Position numbers and translations under genes: made by a program. Below are positions 39,783-50,900 of a DNA stretch of 64,000 nucleotides, in pieces (within the stretch, counting starts at the first letter, position 1; the number at the start of each line of letters is the position of its first letter). This DNA is from Struthidea cinerea. Its lineage: Eukaryota; Chordata; Aves; Passeriformes; Corcoracidae. The stretch spans positions 584,870 through 648,869 of the forward strand of contig VZTI01001654.1 of NCBI GenBank assembly GCA_013397865.1. The letters run 5' to 3'. The notes beneath the pieces are model-generated. The model was given only the letters and a program-made list of their open reading frames with translations. It made no database searches and had not been told where the DNA came from.

Positions 39783-39847
39783 AACCTGTTCCGGTGCCTC
39801 TGAGTAAAGAATTTCTTCCTAACATCAGAGCTAAACCTGCCCTTTTT
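39783..39847 (-). mobile_element. CR1 LINE, antisense, second part (split by LTR)
   Basis: The CR1 resumes with aacctgttccggtgcctctg, agtaaagaatttcttcctaa and ctaaacctgccctttt, the expected continuation of the block interrupted at 39390. Confidence 0.9.
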
Positions 39848-40279
39848 CACTCTCTAGAGTTCTTACCATAACCCACATCACAAATGATCTCTTCCTCCCC
39901 TAGCATTTGCAAAATCGGAGGCAGAAATAAAGAAGCTTCTTTTAGGTGGAGCAAAGCATTAGTTGATTAGAACCAGGTGAAGGAGTGAAAGAAAAGGTGC
40001 TCTAAAACAAACCATCTCAAATGATCAGGACTCACAAAGAGCTTAAACACTTCAAAACATCATTGATTAATACTGTAGTTTGCGCATGCAAAAATATAGT
40101 AATGAGTTTTATTTCATTAGCTGAAAGCAAAGTGCATGGTAAAAGAGCAAACAACAGTTATTTATTTTGAATTTTGCTTTTTCATGTTTAGTTCATTACT
40201 GTTTGCTGCCTGTCCATGGCATGGTCGTGTAGCTTGTGATGAACTGAGCCAAATGCTGTGACAGTGCATATGGGAATGA
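39848..40279. other. Spacer between CR1 copies
   Basis: No gene or repeat was recognised. Confidence 0.4.
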
Positions 40280-40912
40280 TCATAAAATCACAGAGTGGCC
40301 TGGGTTGGAAAGGACCTACCTCAAACTTCATCTAGTTCCAACTCCCCTGCCGTGGACAGAGATGCCCTTCACTAGACCACATTGCTCAGAACCTCACCAG
40401 ACCTGGCCTTGAACACTTTCAGGGTAGAGGCATCCACAACTTTTCTGGGAAACCTGTTCCAGTGCCTCAGTACCCTCACAGTAAAGAATTTCTTCCTAAT
40501 ATCTAATCTAAACTTGTCTTCAGTTTAAAGCCATTCCTCCTTGCCCTGTCCCTACACGCTCTCTTTCTTGTAGGCTCCCTTCAGGTGCTGGAAGGCCCCA
40601 GTTAGGTCACCCCAAAGCCTTCTCTTTTCCATGCTGAACAATCCCAATTATCTTAGCATTTCCTTCTAGAAGAAGTGCTCCATCCCGCTGATCATCTTGG
40701 TGGCCTCCTCCGGACTTGCTCCAGCAGGTCCGTGTCCTTCCTGTGATAGGGCCCCAGAGCTGGATGCAGCACTGCAGGTGGGGTCTCAGGAGAGCAGAAC
40801 AGAATCCCCTCCCTCATCCTGCTGGCCATACTGCTTTGGATGCAGCCCAGGACAGCTTTGGCTTTCTGGGCTGTGAGTGCACATGGCCAGCTCATGTGAG
40901 ATGATGAACAGT
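40280..40912 (-). mobile_element. CR1 LINE with reverse-transcriptase ORF 3' end, antisense
   Basis: This is the longest and best preserved CR1 here. The plus strand opens tcataaaatcacagagtggc, then runs ttggaaaggacctacctcaa, cctgttccagtgcctcagta and aaagaatttcttcctaatat, followed by the antisense of the ORF2 C-terminus. On the minus strand near 40700-40910, pieces such as AVLGCIQSSMASRMREGI and HPALGPYHRKDTDLLEQV match the conserved CR1 ORF2 C-terminal pattern (LGCI, REGI, MDLLERVQRR-like). The copy is 5'-truncated and inactive. Confidence 0.92.
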
Positions 40913-43900
40913 TCATTCTCAGATCAGAGAGGATTTGTGGTCTTCTCAACTTCCTGGAGGGAGAAAATTTTCTTCCATGTGAGGATGAATACAGAACTGT
41001 CTCTAATTAATAACCCTTGCCTGGATGGGAGCTAACGGTGAATATTTACTATGCTAATAAGTCTGTGACATGTCTCTTACTATCTTTGTTGAAACAAATT
41101 CTAGTCATCTTTCAGCTTAATTTCAGGCCATTTTTTATTTAGGCATTTTTCTTCTCTGTTTTACTTGGTCACTTCAGCGCTGAATAGAATTTGAGAAGGT
41201 ATAAGGATAAACAACTTAACTCTTTATAGAAGAAATTCCCTGCTCTCAAAAGTTTTCAATAGAGAATATTGAAAGATATTTTCATATCTTTATAAAGAAA
41301 TATAGGAAGAATAAAGGAAGTAATTGTCCTTTGTCCCGAACAACATTTGTAGCAATTACTCTTTTCTTTCTGAGTTTGGAAATAGGTATATTTCCATTTC
41401 TTTCCAGCAATAGACTTCTATTAAATACTTTGCAAGCATAAATCTCAAATTCCAATAGCTGATGTTTATCCATTTTCCAAAAGAACAAAGAAATCTATAG
41501 AAATGTAAGCAAAAACAGACATTATGAAGGAACATTTCCAACATTCCTTCAAAATACTTGCATATTTGTATTTACCGAGTTAATAAATCTTGAAGCTTTG
41601 TCTCTTGAGGCTTGTCCTTGGCTGGCAGAACACACAAACAAAAACTTTAATTTGGTTGGCTTGGACTCCTCATTTTATGAAACACATAATTCAAAGGTAA
41701 GTATTTGCTATTCCCAGTCACAGTGGTGTAATAGTTTTCAGCACACCTTCTCAATGCAGGCAAGTTTGTAATGATTTGATGTTTGACTGATCAAAGTTGC
41801 TATTTTTGGCACCTATATTATAACCTATACTTACACCAACTTATGTCTGTATTTTACTCCACCATACCAATACAAGAGAGCTCTGGACTGTTATTTTTCT
41901 TATCTGACTATAACTCTTCTTTGGCAAATGCCAAATTATTCAAGACTTTAAGTGACCTGTTGTTTTTCAATGCAGCCTTGGGTGAACCTGTTGCTGCTTC
42001 ACAGCAGCTGAGGAGTATTCTATAACATAGTTACACTAATTGGACTGGTAAGAGAAAAAAGTAAGGCAACCATATAGAGAAATGGCATCTAGATCTACAG
42101 TTCTGGGAAAATCTACAGTTACTAGTGGGGGGTTTATGTCATTGAAAAAATTACCATGCCCCTTTAATATTACCAGGGGAAAACTGGAAAAGGATTTCTT
42201 TAATTTTGTAGTTAGGACACAGCAAGGATCAATCATTTGTCGTATTCAATGGAAAGCAGAAGTGTTTTCTGAATATATGAACTGTGGATATCTTTAATTG
42301 ATTACCTCAAGATTATGAAGTTAGGTTTGTGCTTAATGATGAAATTTTTCTAATGTGTTTTTAATCTTTAATTGAAGTAATATATAAAATATCCATCATG
42401 ATGTCCTTTTCCCCAGGTAATTCATATGAAACAAGATATATGAATACTGGGTGCCTCAGCTGGAAGGATTTAAATGAAAAATTACTCTGGTTAACTAAAA
42501 AGAAGGAAGGAAAAGGGGGAAATTATCTTAATAATTCATTTGTAACTGCTTTCATGAAGACACAGAGCTACAAATAATAAATACCAATATGATATAAATA
42601 CAAAAATTAAATATTATTGAAACAAATATACAGATATAAATGTGGAAACAGAAATAACTTATTTAAAAAGTTATTTGTTTAAATGTGTTTCCATCGAGGA
42701 CTATGTTCAATAATAGTTTATCTTCCCGTCTGAAGATAATCAAAAATTCAATTCCCTGTTTGCCATGGGCTTTATTATTTTATCTTAATTTGGAGAAAGA
42801 TGATTTTAATGTATTTAAACTTTTCTTCAACCAAGAGAAAGCAGAGGCTGGGTCTGTAATTAGAACAGGTTTCCTATGACTGGATAATGACACTACTTAA
42901 GAAACAAGAACTATTACTTCAAGTCATTTACTCTTTCATTTCAAGAAGGATTAAAATTTTGTCTTTAGGGTAAGCTAGTAATGTATTATTGGTATTCAGT
43001 GTCAATTGATTAGTATTCCATATAAGTCACAATGTTACAATTAATTCAGCAGGTATTTCTCAGCTACCTGGTTAACATAAAAATCCCAAACAACCTCTGA
43101 GTTTACTTCAAAAACCAATCAAGCCTTTTCTATGTCATTTACATTTGAGCAGATAAGAAACTTACAAAAGTAAAATTAGTGTTTGCTCAAAAACTAATCT
43201 CCACTGGTCTGATTTGCCACCAGCCCCTCCCCAACCTTCAGCAACATTTTCAAAGATTTCTTTCTCCCATAGCCAGTATTTCACTTGTCTATTTCAATTC
43301 TTAGACCAATAAATCAAAAGCTCTTATTGCTTGAAATATTGAAATAGAAAAAAAGATAAAGGTAGTATTCCATTTCTTATGTAAAGAAAGAATACTGAAT
43401 TTGTGTGAGGGAGAGAGCCATAGGACTAGATTGCTTGTGACCATGACAAACCTGTACACGAAGTCCTGTTAGTCCTTAAGGCAGGGTAGGAGGAAAAAAA
43501 TACCATTTCTTATCCAGCTGCGCAGCAGGACCTGCAGAAACTCGTGCTCTGCATTCAGTAGCTTAGCAATTGGTAGCTGCAGGATCTGCTTAGTGGAGTG
43601 TCTATCAGCTTCAGAGACTTACTCCTGTTTGCCATGCCCAAGCTCTCCTCTAGGTCATAGACATATTTTCACAGGGATGAACTTCTTTACCCTCCGGAAA
43701 ATATCTTGGAATGGTCTTAATCACACTGTAGTCTGATCCAGACAGTCAGAGAAACTCCACCAACGAAGGTTTGACTCAACTGGATCAACTGTCCAGGGAA
43801 GACCCCATTATCCATGAGAACAGGGGTAAGATTAGCATAATGATGTGTGTTAGGGGTGATAGAATTCAGAGAGGGTGAAAAAATCTGCTGATGTACTGAA

Positions 43901-44168
43901 CATCTCCATACACATATTCTTTCAAACCATGCTTGTACAGCTTGTGTCTTAACTACACCAGTATGCAGAACACTTCTGGCAGGGTCAGCAGAGTTACCAC
44001 AGACACATAATCAGTACAAATGAAAAAAACCAACTCTGGCTGTGAGTGAAAGAGCAGAACATCAGAGAGGATATACTGAGCTTTGCAACCGCTGTGTCTT
44101 GGTGTGCGTCATTCTACCTTCAACAGCTAAATAAAACTGACCTGTGCTCCATCCACAGGTCATGAAAG
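40913..44168. other. Non-coding, presumed intron
   Basis: No gene or interspersed repeat was recognised. There is an AT-rich patch at about 42570-42680 containing a 9-bp inverted repeat (AAATAACTT/AAGTTATTT with a 7-base spacer, 42652-42676). Confidence 0.45.
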
Positions 44169-44340
44169 ATCACAGAATCATAGAATACCAGGATGGAAGG
44201 GTCTGAAGGATCATCTGCTCTAACCTTTCTTAGCAAATCATGATCTAGACAAGATGGCCCAGACAAATCTGAAAAGTGTCCTGTGTGGGAAGGCTGCCTA
44301 GTGCAAATATTAGCCATACTTCTGAATACCTCTCAGTTCA
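44169..44340 (-). mobile_element. CR1 LINE 3' fragment, antisense
   Basis: The plus strand reads atcacagaatcatagaatac, then aggatggaagggtctgaagg, atcatctgctctaacctttc and tgatctagacaagatggccc. This is the antisense of a distinct CR1 subfamily 3' end. Similarity fades towards 44340. Confidence 0.88.
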
Positions 44341-45259
44341 GTTTTGGTGTTGTTGGGTTTTTTGTTTTGTTTTGTTGAGGCTTTTGTTTTGTTTTTTCTG
44401 TTTGGGTTCAAACTACTTTGTTCAAGAGGTACAACCACTTCTGGAAGCCTTGTGGCTCTGTCTGTAAGGATTGCACTTCCCTACTTGCATTGTAGGGATG
44501 TATTTACCTGAGAGGCGAGGTGTAGTAGCAGGAGACCAATGATTCACTAGCAAATCTTACAGCCCCTGGACAAAACCCATCTGTTGTCATCCCAGCCTGG
44601 ATTCCCAGAGATACCTGAGGCCCCGAGAGTCCCAAGGCAGCAAATGGGGGGGGATTGGTTGAGCTCTGGAGGAAGGCTTTTTTGATCTCTCTTCTAAATC
44701 ATTAGCAATTACAGATGCATCAAAGCTTGCCTGGGAGGTGACAAAGGACCATCATTCCCCACTCACAAGCACAGAAAACCAGAGTACATCAGCTGAAAAA
44801 CATGCTTTGAGTGAAAACCATGCTCCACCAAGTGTTAGCATTTGTCTGGACATGAACAAGATTTCACATTTATTTCTGGATGGTTCTGATGGGTCTTTTG
44901 TCTAGACTGAGCGTTCACCTTGAAACATAATTTTCCAAAAAAAGGGAGTAATCATTGGATTTAAAAGCAAGTTCACAGCAGTCACTCTTTACCCTGCGTT
45001 CATGTTCTGCCCAGAAAAATGACTAAGAACATGTATATCAAGACTAGAGTTGCATCAGAACCATTTCTACTGACATGTAATCATATGATTTTAGGCACCA
45101 GGAGTGCTCTTTAGTCCCAGACAAGACACAGTATTTCACTTATCATTTAAGTAGGGTTTTCAATCTGCAATTTGTTTTCCATTTTTTTTTTAATATAAAA
45201 AGGAAACAAAATCTATACCTTACTCAAGTGGTCACTGAAGGGAAAAATTAACAATTTTC
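44341..45259. other. Spacer with G/T low-complexity tract
   Basis: A TTTTG-rich low-complexity tract spans about 44346-44405. Beyond it nothing was recognised. Confidence 0.4.
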
Positions 45260-45447
45260 AGAGGGTGGTGAGGTACTGGAACTGGTACCCAGAGCAACTG
45301 TGGCTGCCCCACCCTTGGAAGTGTTCAAGGCCAGGTTGGGGCTTTGAGCAACCTGGTCTAGTGCAAGGTGTCCCTGCCCATGACAGGGGGGTTGGAAATA
45401 GATGATTTTTAAGACCCCTTCCAACCAAAGCCATTCTATAATGATGA
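45260..45447 (+). mobile_element. CR1 LINE 3' end, sense
   Basis: Sense CR1 blocks are ggtggtgaggtactggaact, ggctgccccacccttggaag, tgttcaaggccaggttgggg, gagcaacctggtctagtgca, aggtgtccctgcccatgaca and gggggttggaaatagatgat, ending cattctataatgatg. It is a fairly well kept, severely 5'-truncated copy. Confidence 0.92.
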
Positions 45448-47006
45448 TTTTACCTCTGCTCAATGATACAATTTCTTCACTTAAAATAATGGCAGTGTCA
45501 AAAAAGAAAAAAAATCTTAAATGTAACTACACATTTAACTACGCATTTGCTTCTGCAATTGCTCCAGGTTCAGTAACGCACAATACTTGGAGGAAATTGA
45601 ATATATTTGAAGACTTCTGGGTTTTTAACCTGTATATGTGTTTGTGTGTTACAAAATTCTGCCTCTCTAGAGGTGAGAAGACACCATGTGCCACCTACTT
45701 TACCATTTTGCTTCAGAGGTTTGACTTACTGAGAAGTAAGCTTAATGAAAATAAAATTACTTTCCCCTCCTGGCATTTGGCAGTCACACAGAAATGCAAC
45801 AGAAGAGCAGAGTATGAGAGAAAGTCGCTTCTCAGAACTGTGTTCCGAAAGAATAGCAAGCATTAAATTCAAAATGAACCATCTGTGACAACCCCTAAGC
45901 AGTGCCTCATTTCAGTAAGTGCAAGCCTGGGAATGAATGTGAAACTGTACGTAACTGTCAATTAAAATAATCTCATATAGACTTTTCTGCCTCTGAGGGG
46001 AGGGTGTGCACAGTTTTCTGGAAGCCCACTCTTTTTCATTTCCTTGGCATAAATTTCACAGTTCAGGAGAACTGAGTCACATCTGTAACCAACATATATT
46101 ACACACCTCATGGTAATACAAGGTGGTGGAAGAGGCACTGTCATTGTGGATCACATCTCAGTAGTCCATATATACCTGGTATAAAATAATATAACTTCAC
46201 ATCAAAATGAATTCTAAAACTATTTCTAAGAAAAGAGCGATTTCACATCAGAAATAGGGTGTTTACCTATCCCCATTTGGGAAAAGTAAAAGCTGTATCT
46301 TATAGGGTTGCATTTAGAGAAGAAATCCAGAGAGTTTCTGTCGGTTCCCTCAGACCACAAAAACCAGAGCAATGGCAGAATAGCCAAGGTAAGTAGAAAC
46401 ACATGGAAATTCCTGCTTGTCCAAGCACTATATATGTATATATATAATGTACATTGACTGGCTACACCTTTGCATTTACAGAATTTAAATCACATCAAAA
46501 TTTGGTCCTCAGAGTGTTCAGCAGGCAGTTCTGGGAAAGGGTCCAGAAGAGTTCAGCCAGTAACCATGAAGACTCCGTCATTTTATAAGATATAAGTTGC
46601 TGACTGAAAAAAATATGTATTGTTAGGCAGTAAAATTGCAGTTTTATTCCTTATTGAATTTGGACCTGTGCTGCAAGCTGTAAAAAATACTCAGCTAATA
46701 GAACATCGTGTATATTTATTGAATCTGGAAAATACCCCTGAGATAGCAGCTCTCAATGCTGCCAGGATACTTTCCATAAGCACTGAACTAGAGTTGTATG
46801 TGTGTAAATACCAAGTGTGTTCCAAGGCCTTCCCTTTTATTGGTATTATTTTGTAAGCCATTTTGTCACCTGAACGAGTATATGGTTATTTAAGAATGTA
46901 AAAACCTTAAAGGTATTTTAAATACTGTTTTATCAGCATTCAGGTGTTAATCCATGTTTAGAATAAGACAGTAGTATGGCAGTAGTTCAAGCTCTGCTTG
47001 CCTTCA
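45448..47006. other. Non-coding, presumed intron
   Basis: The longest open frame of the window (45402-45866, 154 codons, plus strand) starts inside the CR1 tail and has no recognisable domain or gene context; I treat it as chance. There is a TATA-rich patch near 46428-46452. Nothing else was recognised. Confidence 0.45.
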
Positions 47007-47578
47007 TGTTCTGATTTCAGCTGGGATAAAATTAGTTTTCTTCTTACTAGAACAGTGCTGTGTTTTGGATTCAGGATGAGAATAATGTTGATCACACACT
47101 GATGTTTTGGCTGTTGCTCAGTAGTGCTCACCCTAAGTCAAGGACTTTTCAGTGGCTCCCGCTCTGCCAGTGAGGAGCTGCACAAGGAGCTGGGAGGGAG
47201 CACAGCTGGGACAGCTGATCCAAACTGTCCAAAGGGATATTCCTTACCATAAAGTATCATGGTCATATAAACTGGGGGATTTGGATGGGAAGGGCTGATC
47301 GCTGCTGGGGGACAGGCTTGATGGGGTGGTGAGCACTGGTGTTATGCATAATTTGTTCTTCTCAGGTTTTCTTTGTTTCTCTCCTTTTCATTGCAATTAT
47401 TACTGTTTTTATCATTAGTACTATTATTGTACTTTGCTTTTTTCCATTACTAAACTGTTCTTATCTCAACCCACAAATTTTTACTTTTTTCTTATTCTCC
47501 TCCCCAACCCACTGGGGCAAAGAGGAGTGAGCGAGCATCTGCATGGTACTTAGTTGTCACTGGGGTAAAAGCACAATG
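47007..47578 (+). mobile_element. ERV LTR (ERVL-like), sense, just upstream of the kinase exon
   Basis: This opens TGTTCTGATTTCAGCTGGGA and follows a common avian LTR throughout: GTGCTGTGTTTTGGATTCAG, AAAGGGATATTCCTTACCAT, the polyadenylation/R region TACTAAACTGTTCTTATCTC, CCCAACCCACTGGGGCAAAG, and TTAGTTGTCACTGGGGTAAA at the 3' end. The terminal CA appears mutated. CTTCA (47002-47006) and CTTAA (47579-47583) could be a 5-base target duplication with one mismatch, the same size as for the LTR at 21823. The element is on the same strand as the gene and ends about 190 bases before the STK32B exon. Confidence 0.85.
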
Positions 47579-47751
47579 CTTAAATATGCAGAGTCCCACC
47601 ACAATCAAAGCCTGCTGCAGGACTGGACCACAGCAGTGAGAATTCCTTTCTGTGCATGCCTTTTGAGCAAATCAGGGACTTACCAGGATCTCCTTAATGA
47701 GAGCCACTCCAAAGCACGGCTGTGACTGCATCATCAGCCCTGAGATCTCAG
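47579..47751 (+). other. Intron segment between the LTR and the exon acceptor
   Basis: About 190 bases of unique sequence separate the LTR from the exon, including the acceptor tract. The branch point must lie here unless it falls within the LTR; no single candidate stands out. Confidence 0.5.
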
Positions 47752-47771
47752 CTGTAGCTCTTTCTTCCAGG
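47752..47771 (+). other. STK32B: Splice acceptor of the STK32B exon
   Basis: A short pyrimidine-rich tract (gctctttcttccag) ends in AG at 47769-47770, immediately before the first exon base. The kinase frame begins exactly here, because upstream translation in the same frame stops resembling the kinase. The tract is short, and a retroviral LTR ends only about 190 bases upstream. Confidence 0.85.
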
Positions 47772-47944
47772 TATTCCTTTCAAGATGAAGAAGACATGTT
47801 CATGGTGGTTGATCTCTTACTTGGAGGTGACCTGCGTTACCATTTGCAGCAGAATGTCCACTTTAATGAAGGAACTGTTAAACTGTACATTTGTGAGCTG
47901 GCGCTTTCCTTGGATTATTTGCAGAGATACCACATCATTCACAG
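47771..47944 (+). CDS. STK32B: STK32B internal exon (protein kinase hinge to catalytic loop)
   Basis: This is one 174-base coding exon of a Ser/Thr protein kinase of the YANK (STK32) family, in the AGC-like group. The first base completes a codon begun in the previous exon, 57 full codons follow, and the last two bases (AG) start an Arg codon finished in the next exon, so both ends are phase 2. The translation runs YSFQDEEDMFMVVDLLLGGD at the hinge and helix D, then RYHLQQNVHF, then helix E with the segment TVKLYICELALSLDYLQ, and ends at YHIIH plus the split Arg. The exon therefore stops inside the HRD catalytic-loop motif, with the catalytic Asp in the next exon. From memory, the segment corresponds to roughly residues 88-145 of the approximately 414-residue STK32B. 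The EGTVKLYICELAL and QRYHIIH pieces fit STK32B better than STK32A (KLFICEL, QNQRIIH) or STK32C. The reading frame is intact, with no sign of pseudogene decay. Being a kinase exon is near certain; the paralogue choice is slightly less so. Confidence 0.9.
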
Positions 47945-47950
47945 GTGAGT
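47942..47950 (+). other. STK32B: Splice donor of the STK32B exon
   Basis: The sequence CAG then GTGAGT is a textbook U1-matching donor. The exon frame meets an in-frame stop at 47946-47948 straight after the junction, which is expected of intron sequence and confirms the exon end. Confidence 0.9.
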
Positions 47951-50900
47951 GAATTTCATTAGAGGAATGGGCTACTTGCTTTTGGCAAAGCAGAGGAATT
48001 TGATCCCATATCTGATTTTATAGTTCTGTTTATTCAAAACCTCTGAAAAGTTCACGTTGCTATTCAAGGGTGGAATTTGGCTCTGAAAGGGTTTTTTTAA
48101 AGTGCTTTCTGTCCACAACCATTCAGTAGCCATTCAGTATCCTTCTCATACTGCCCTTTTCTTCTTCTGATCTCATACCATGACATAAATTTTTTGATAT
48201 GGTCCTTAAACACTAAATACAACCCATAATAGCATCCTGACTGCTTTTAATTTATTTTTAATTCTCCAGTGCCCCAATGTTACTGAACACATAAATGTTG
48301 TAATCGTAATCCAGTACAAGAGCTTCCCACAACAACATCAGGGAATGGTTATAGAGCCTAAAGCTGAGAATAATTTGTTTACTTGCAGCATCTGCATGAA
48401 GGTCAGGAGGAGGAGAGGTGGGGAAGTAGGAATAATAGTACAAATCAATGGGAACAATGATAGATTCTGCATCCTTTTTGTACCTTTTATATTACAGCAA
48501 TCTGTTAGGTTTTCTGCCATACAAAAGCAAAGATAGTATTCATTTCAAAAAAGGTGTCAGGAATCAGGGTCTGTTTGTTTTCCTTAAACATTTTGGCATT
48601 TAACTGACGCAGAAGGGATAACTTCTATTTTTATGTTAGCACAGGAACTATGAAATTATAAAATTATGGGCTCAAACTTTTATTTTACTCTTTTTTAGGC
48701 TAAATTCAGGGTTATCTTTTCTGATTTAGAGTGGTATGAATGCAAAAATAAAGTTTTGTGTATCCAAAATCTAGATGTGACATTCAGAGACCAAACTAAA
48801 CTAGGCTGTGCCATAGATCTTCCAAAGTCCAGTAAAAAAAATTCCTTCAAATATATAAATTGAGAGTTTTCATCCCATCCACTTGCCAGAGCTGCCTCAT
48901 GCTTTTGCAATAGATACAATATAAAGTATGGTCTGACTTTCAGAGGAAGAATGGTCAGCATGAAATCTGTCTGAGCAGAGATGCAGTGGTATTTGGGTAT
49001 TCTGTGTTACTGAAACTGTGCAAGACAAAATTCCAGTAAACATTGCAACACTTGTTTTGCTTGCAATTAAAACTCCAAATATAACAAAACTTGCAAATAT
49101 CGCAAGAAAATTCTTTAGTACACTGTTACTATTTAGTACATTTTCATGTATTTTGCATAAATTTTCCTTTCTCAGTGAATATTTTAAAAGTGGAGCTCAG
49201 AATTACAGCTGACCTTTGTTTCTAATGCTTTAAGGAATGTTCTTGGTGAAAAACAAATTGATGAGAACTTTTGTGCAAATAGGCTGGCAAAATATTCATG
49301 AGACAATCCAGTTTGTAATCAAAACTTGTATTTTGCTAGAAGTCTGTGGCTTAAAAATGTATCACAGGAAAGTCTGTGAAAGGTGACAGATGTCTTGAAA
49401 GACTGAAGGACTGGATTGAAGTCGTTGTGGTTGTTCATAGTTTTTTGTGACGGTGTCTGCCTTGTCATGATCCCACCATGAAACTGGGCTTGACACTTCG
49501 ATCTCTTTTGTATTACTTAATCATGACAAGTAAACACTTGACTTACTATTTTTCTTTGAGTTGTAGTGGTTCAACTCTTGTTGATTTGCACTGAGGTGGG
49601 GGAAGGCATCGCCATCCAGAGCTGGTTGTTGACTCCATTTGGGGGCAAGTTCTGGGGTGTAGTTTTTGCTTTCACTCTGCACCAAAACTTCTGACAGAAA
49701 GAGATGAGACAGAATAGCACTCTCTCAGCTTATGGTGAGTCTCACTAACTGATTAGCTAGGATTGTTGTCTAGGGATCTGGTTCAAGACTCTGTTGTGTT
49801 GTAGAAGAGATGTTTATTTTGAAGCTGGCAGACCTGAGATCTGAGTGTGTCTCTCCCACTTCACTGTTTACTGCCCAAATCACCCAACTGAGGCACGAGG
49901 AGTCTTTTGCCTCTCATCTTCTCACCACTTACCGCAAAATCACAAATGATCCACGCACCAGTGAACATGTTATTTAGCCAGGTGAGTCCCAGAACATTCT
50001 GCCTTCTATCTCACCACTACCTGGAACAGCAGTCTGTGGGATGGGTCTTCGGCTGCCTTAAGTCTCTGTAACATTTCTGGCATCAAGGGTGCAGCACTGA
50101 CTTAAATTCATTCAGGAGCAGAGCCAACATTGATGCACAGTGAGGAGACATCTAGTCATTCCTTTATCATTGCAAACACACCATCTCATTTGGAGATGAA
50201 ATCAGTGATCTGCTTGGTGTTTATAGTTTGTGGTAGCAGACCTCAGCAATATCATTGTTACCAAGTGCTTTCAGTCAGCAGTCACATGCTAACCTACAAA
50301 ACTATATTAGATCTGTCATTTTAAAATGAATGTGTTGGCAGCAAAAAGGAAAAATAATGTTAGTAAGTAAGAGAGTCATTGAGAGAGCCTGCTACTAAAT
50401 TTCATCTTGGCTACAAAGAAAGAATAGTCGAACAATTTATCAGGCTGGGTAGGTGGATTTTCAAACTGCATTATCATAATGAACTGAATATAGGGGATGT
50501 GAATCAGGAGCTTAACTCCTCCTAATATACAGCTGTGTATGAAATGTGTTCAGGTTTCCATTACTGTTGCATCCAGCAACATGACAGAATGGGTTTTTCT
50601 AGGCTAACCTGTGGCCCCAGGAGTTTGCTACGAAAGGTAATGGTACTGAAGGGGACAGGAATCACCAGGCATGTATGAATGGAGGCAGAATTGTACAGAC
50701 CAGTACCGTGCCAGTTCCCCTTGGAGATGCCTTGCATCCCCTTGCAATGCCTCTGTGTTTGTTGATGTGGTTTGTGGTCTGTACTTTGAATGTGGCAATC
50801 ATTTCAGCAATAGGACTATTGTTACTGCAGGGACAAATTTAGCCATAAACAGAGTAAAACCCACTACTGTTCTGGTGTATTTATGACATTTGCCATTTTT

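Noticed and set aside
45402..45866. Longest open frame in the window, 154 codons, plus strand
   Set aside because: It starts inside a CR1 tail, has no recognisable domain or splice or promoter context, and its length is within chance for 64 kb of six-frame AT-rich DNA.
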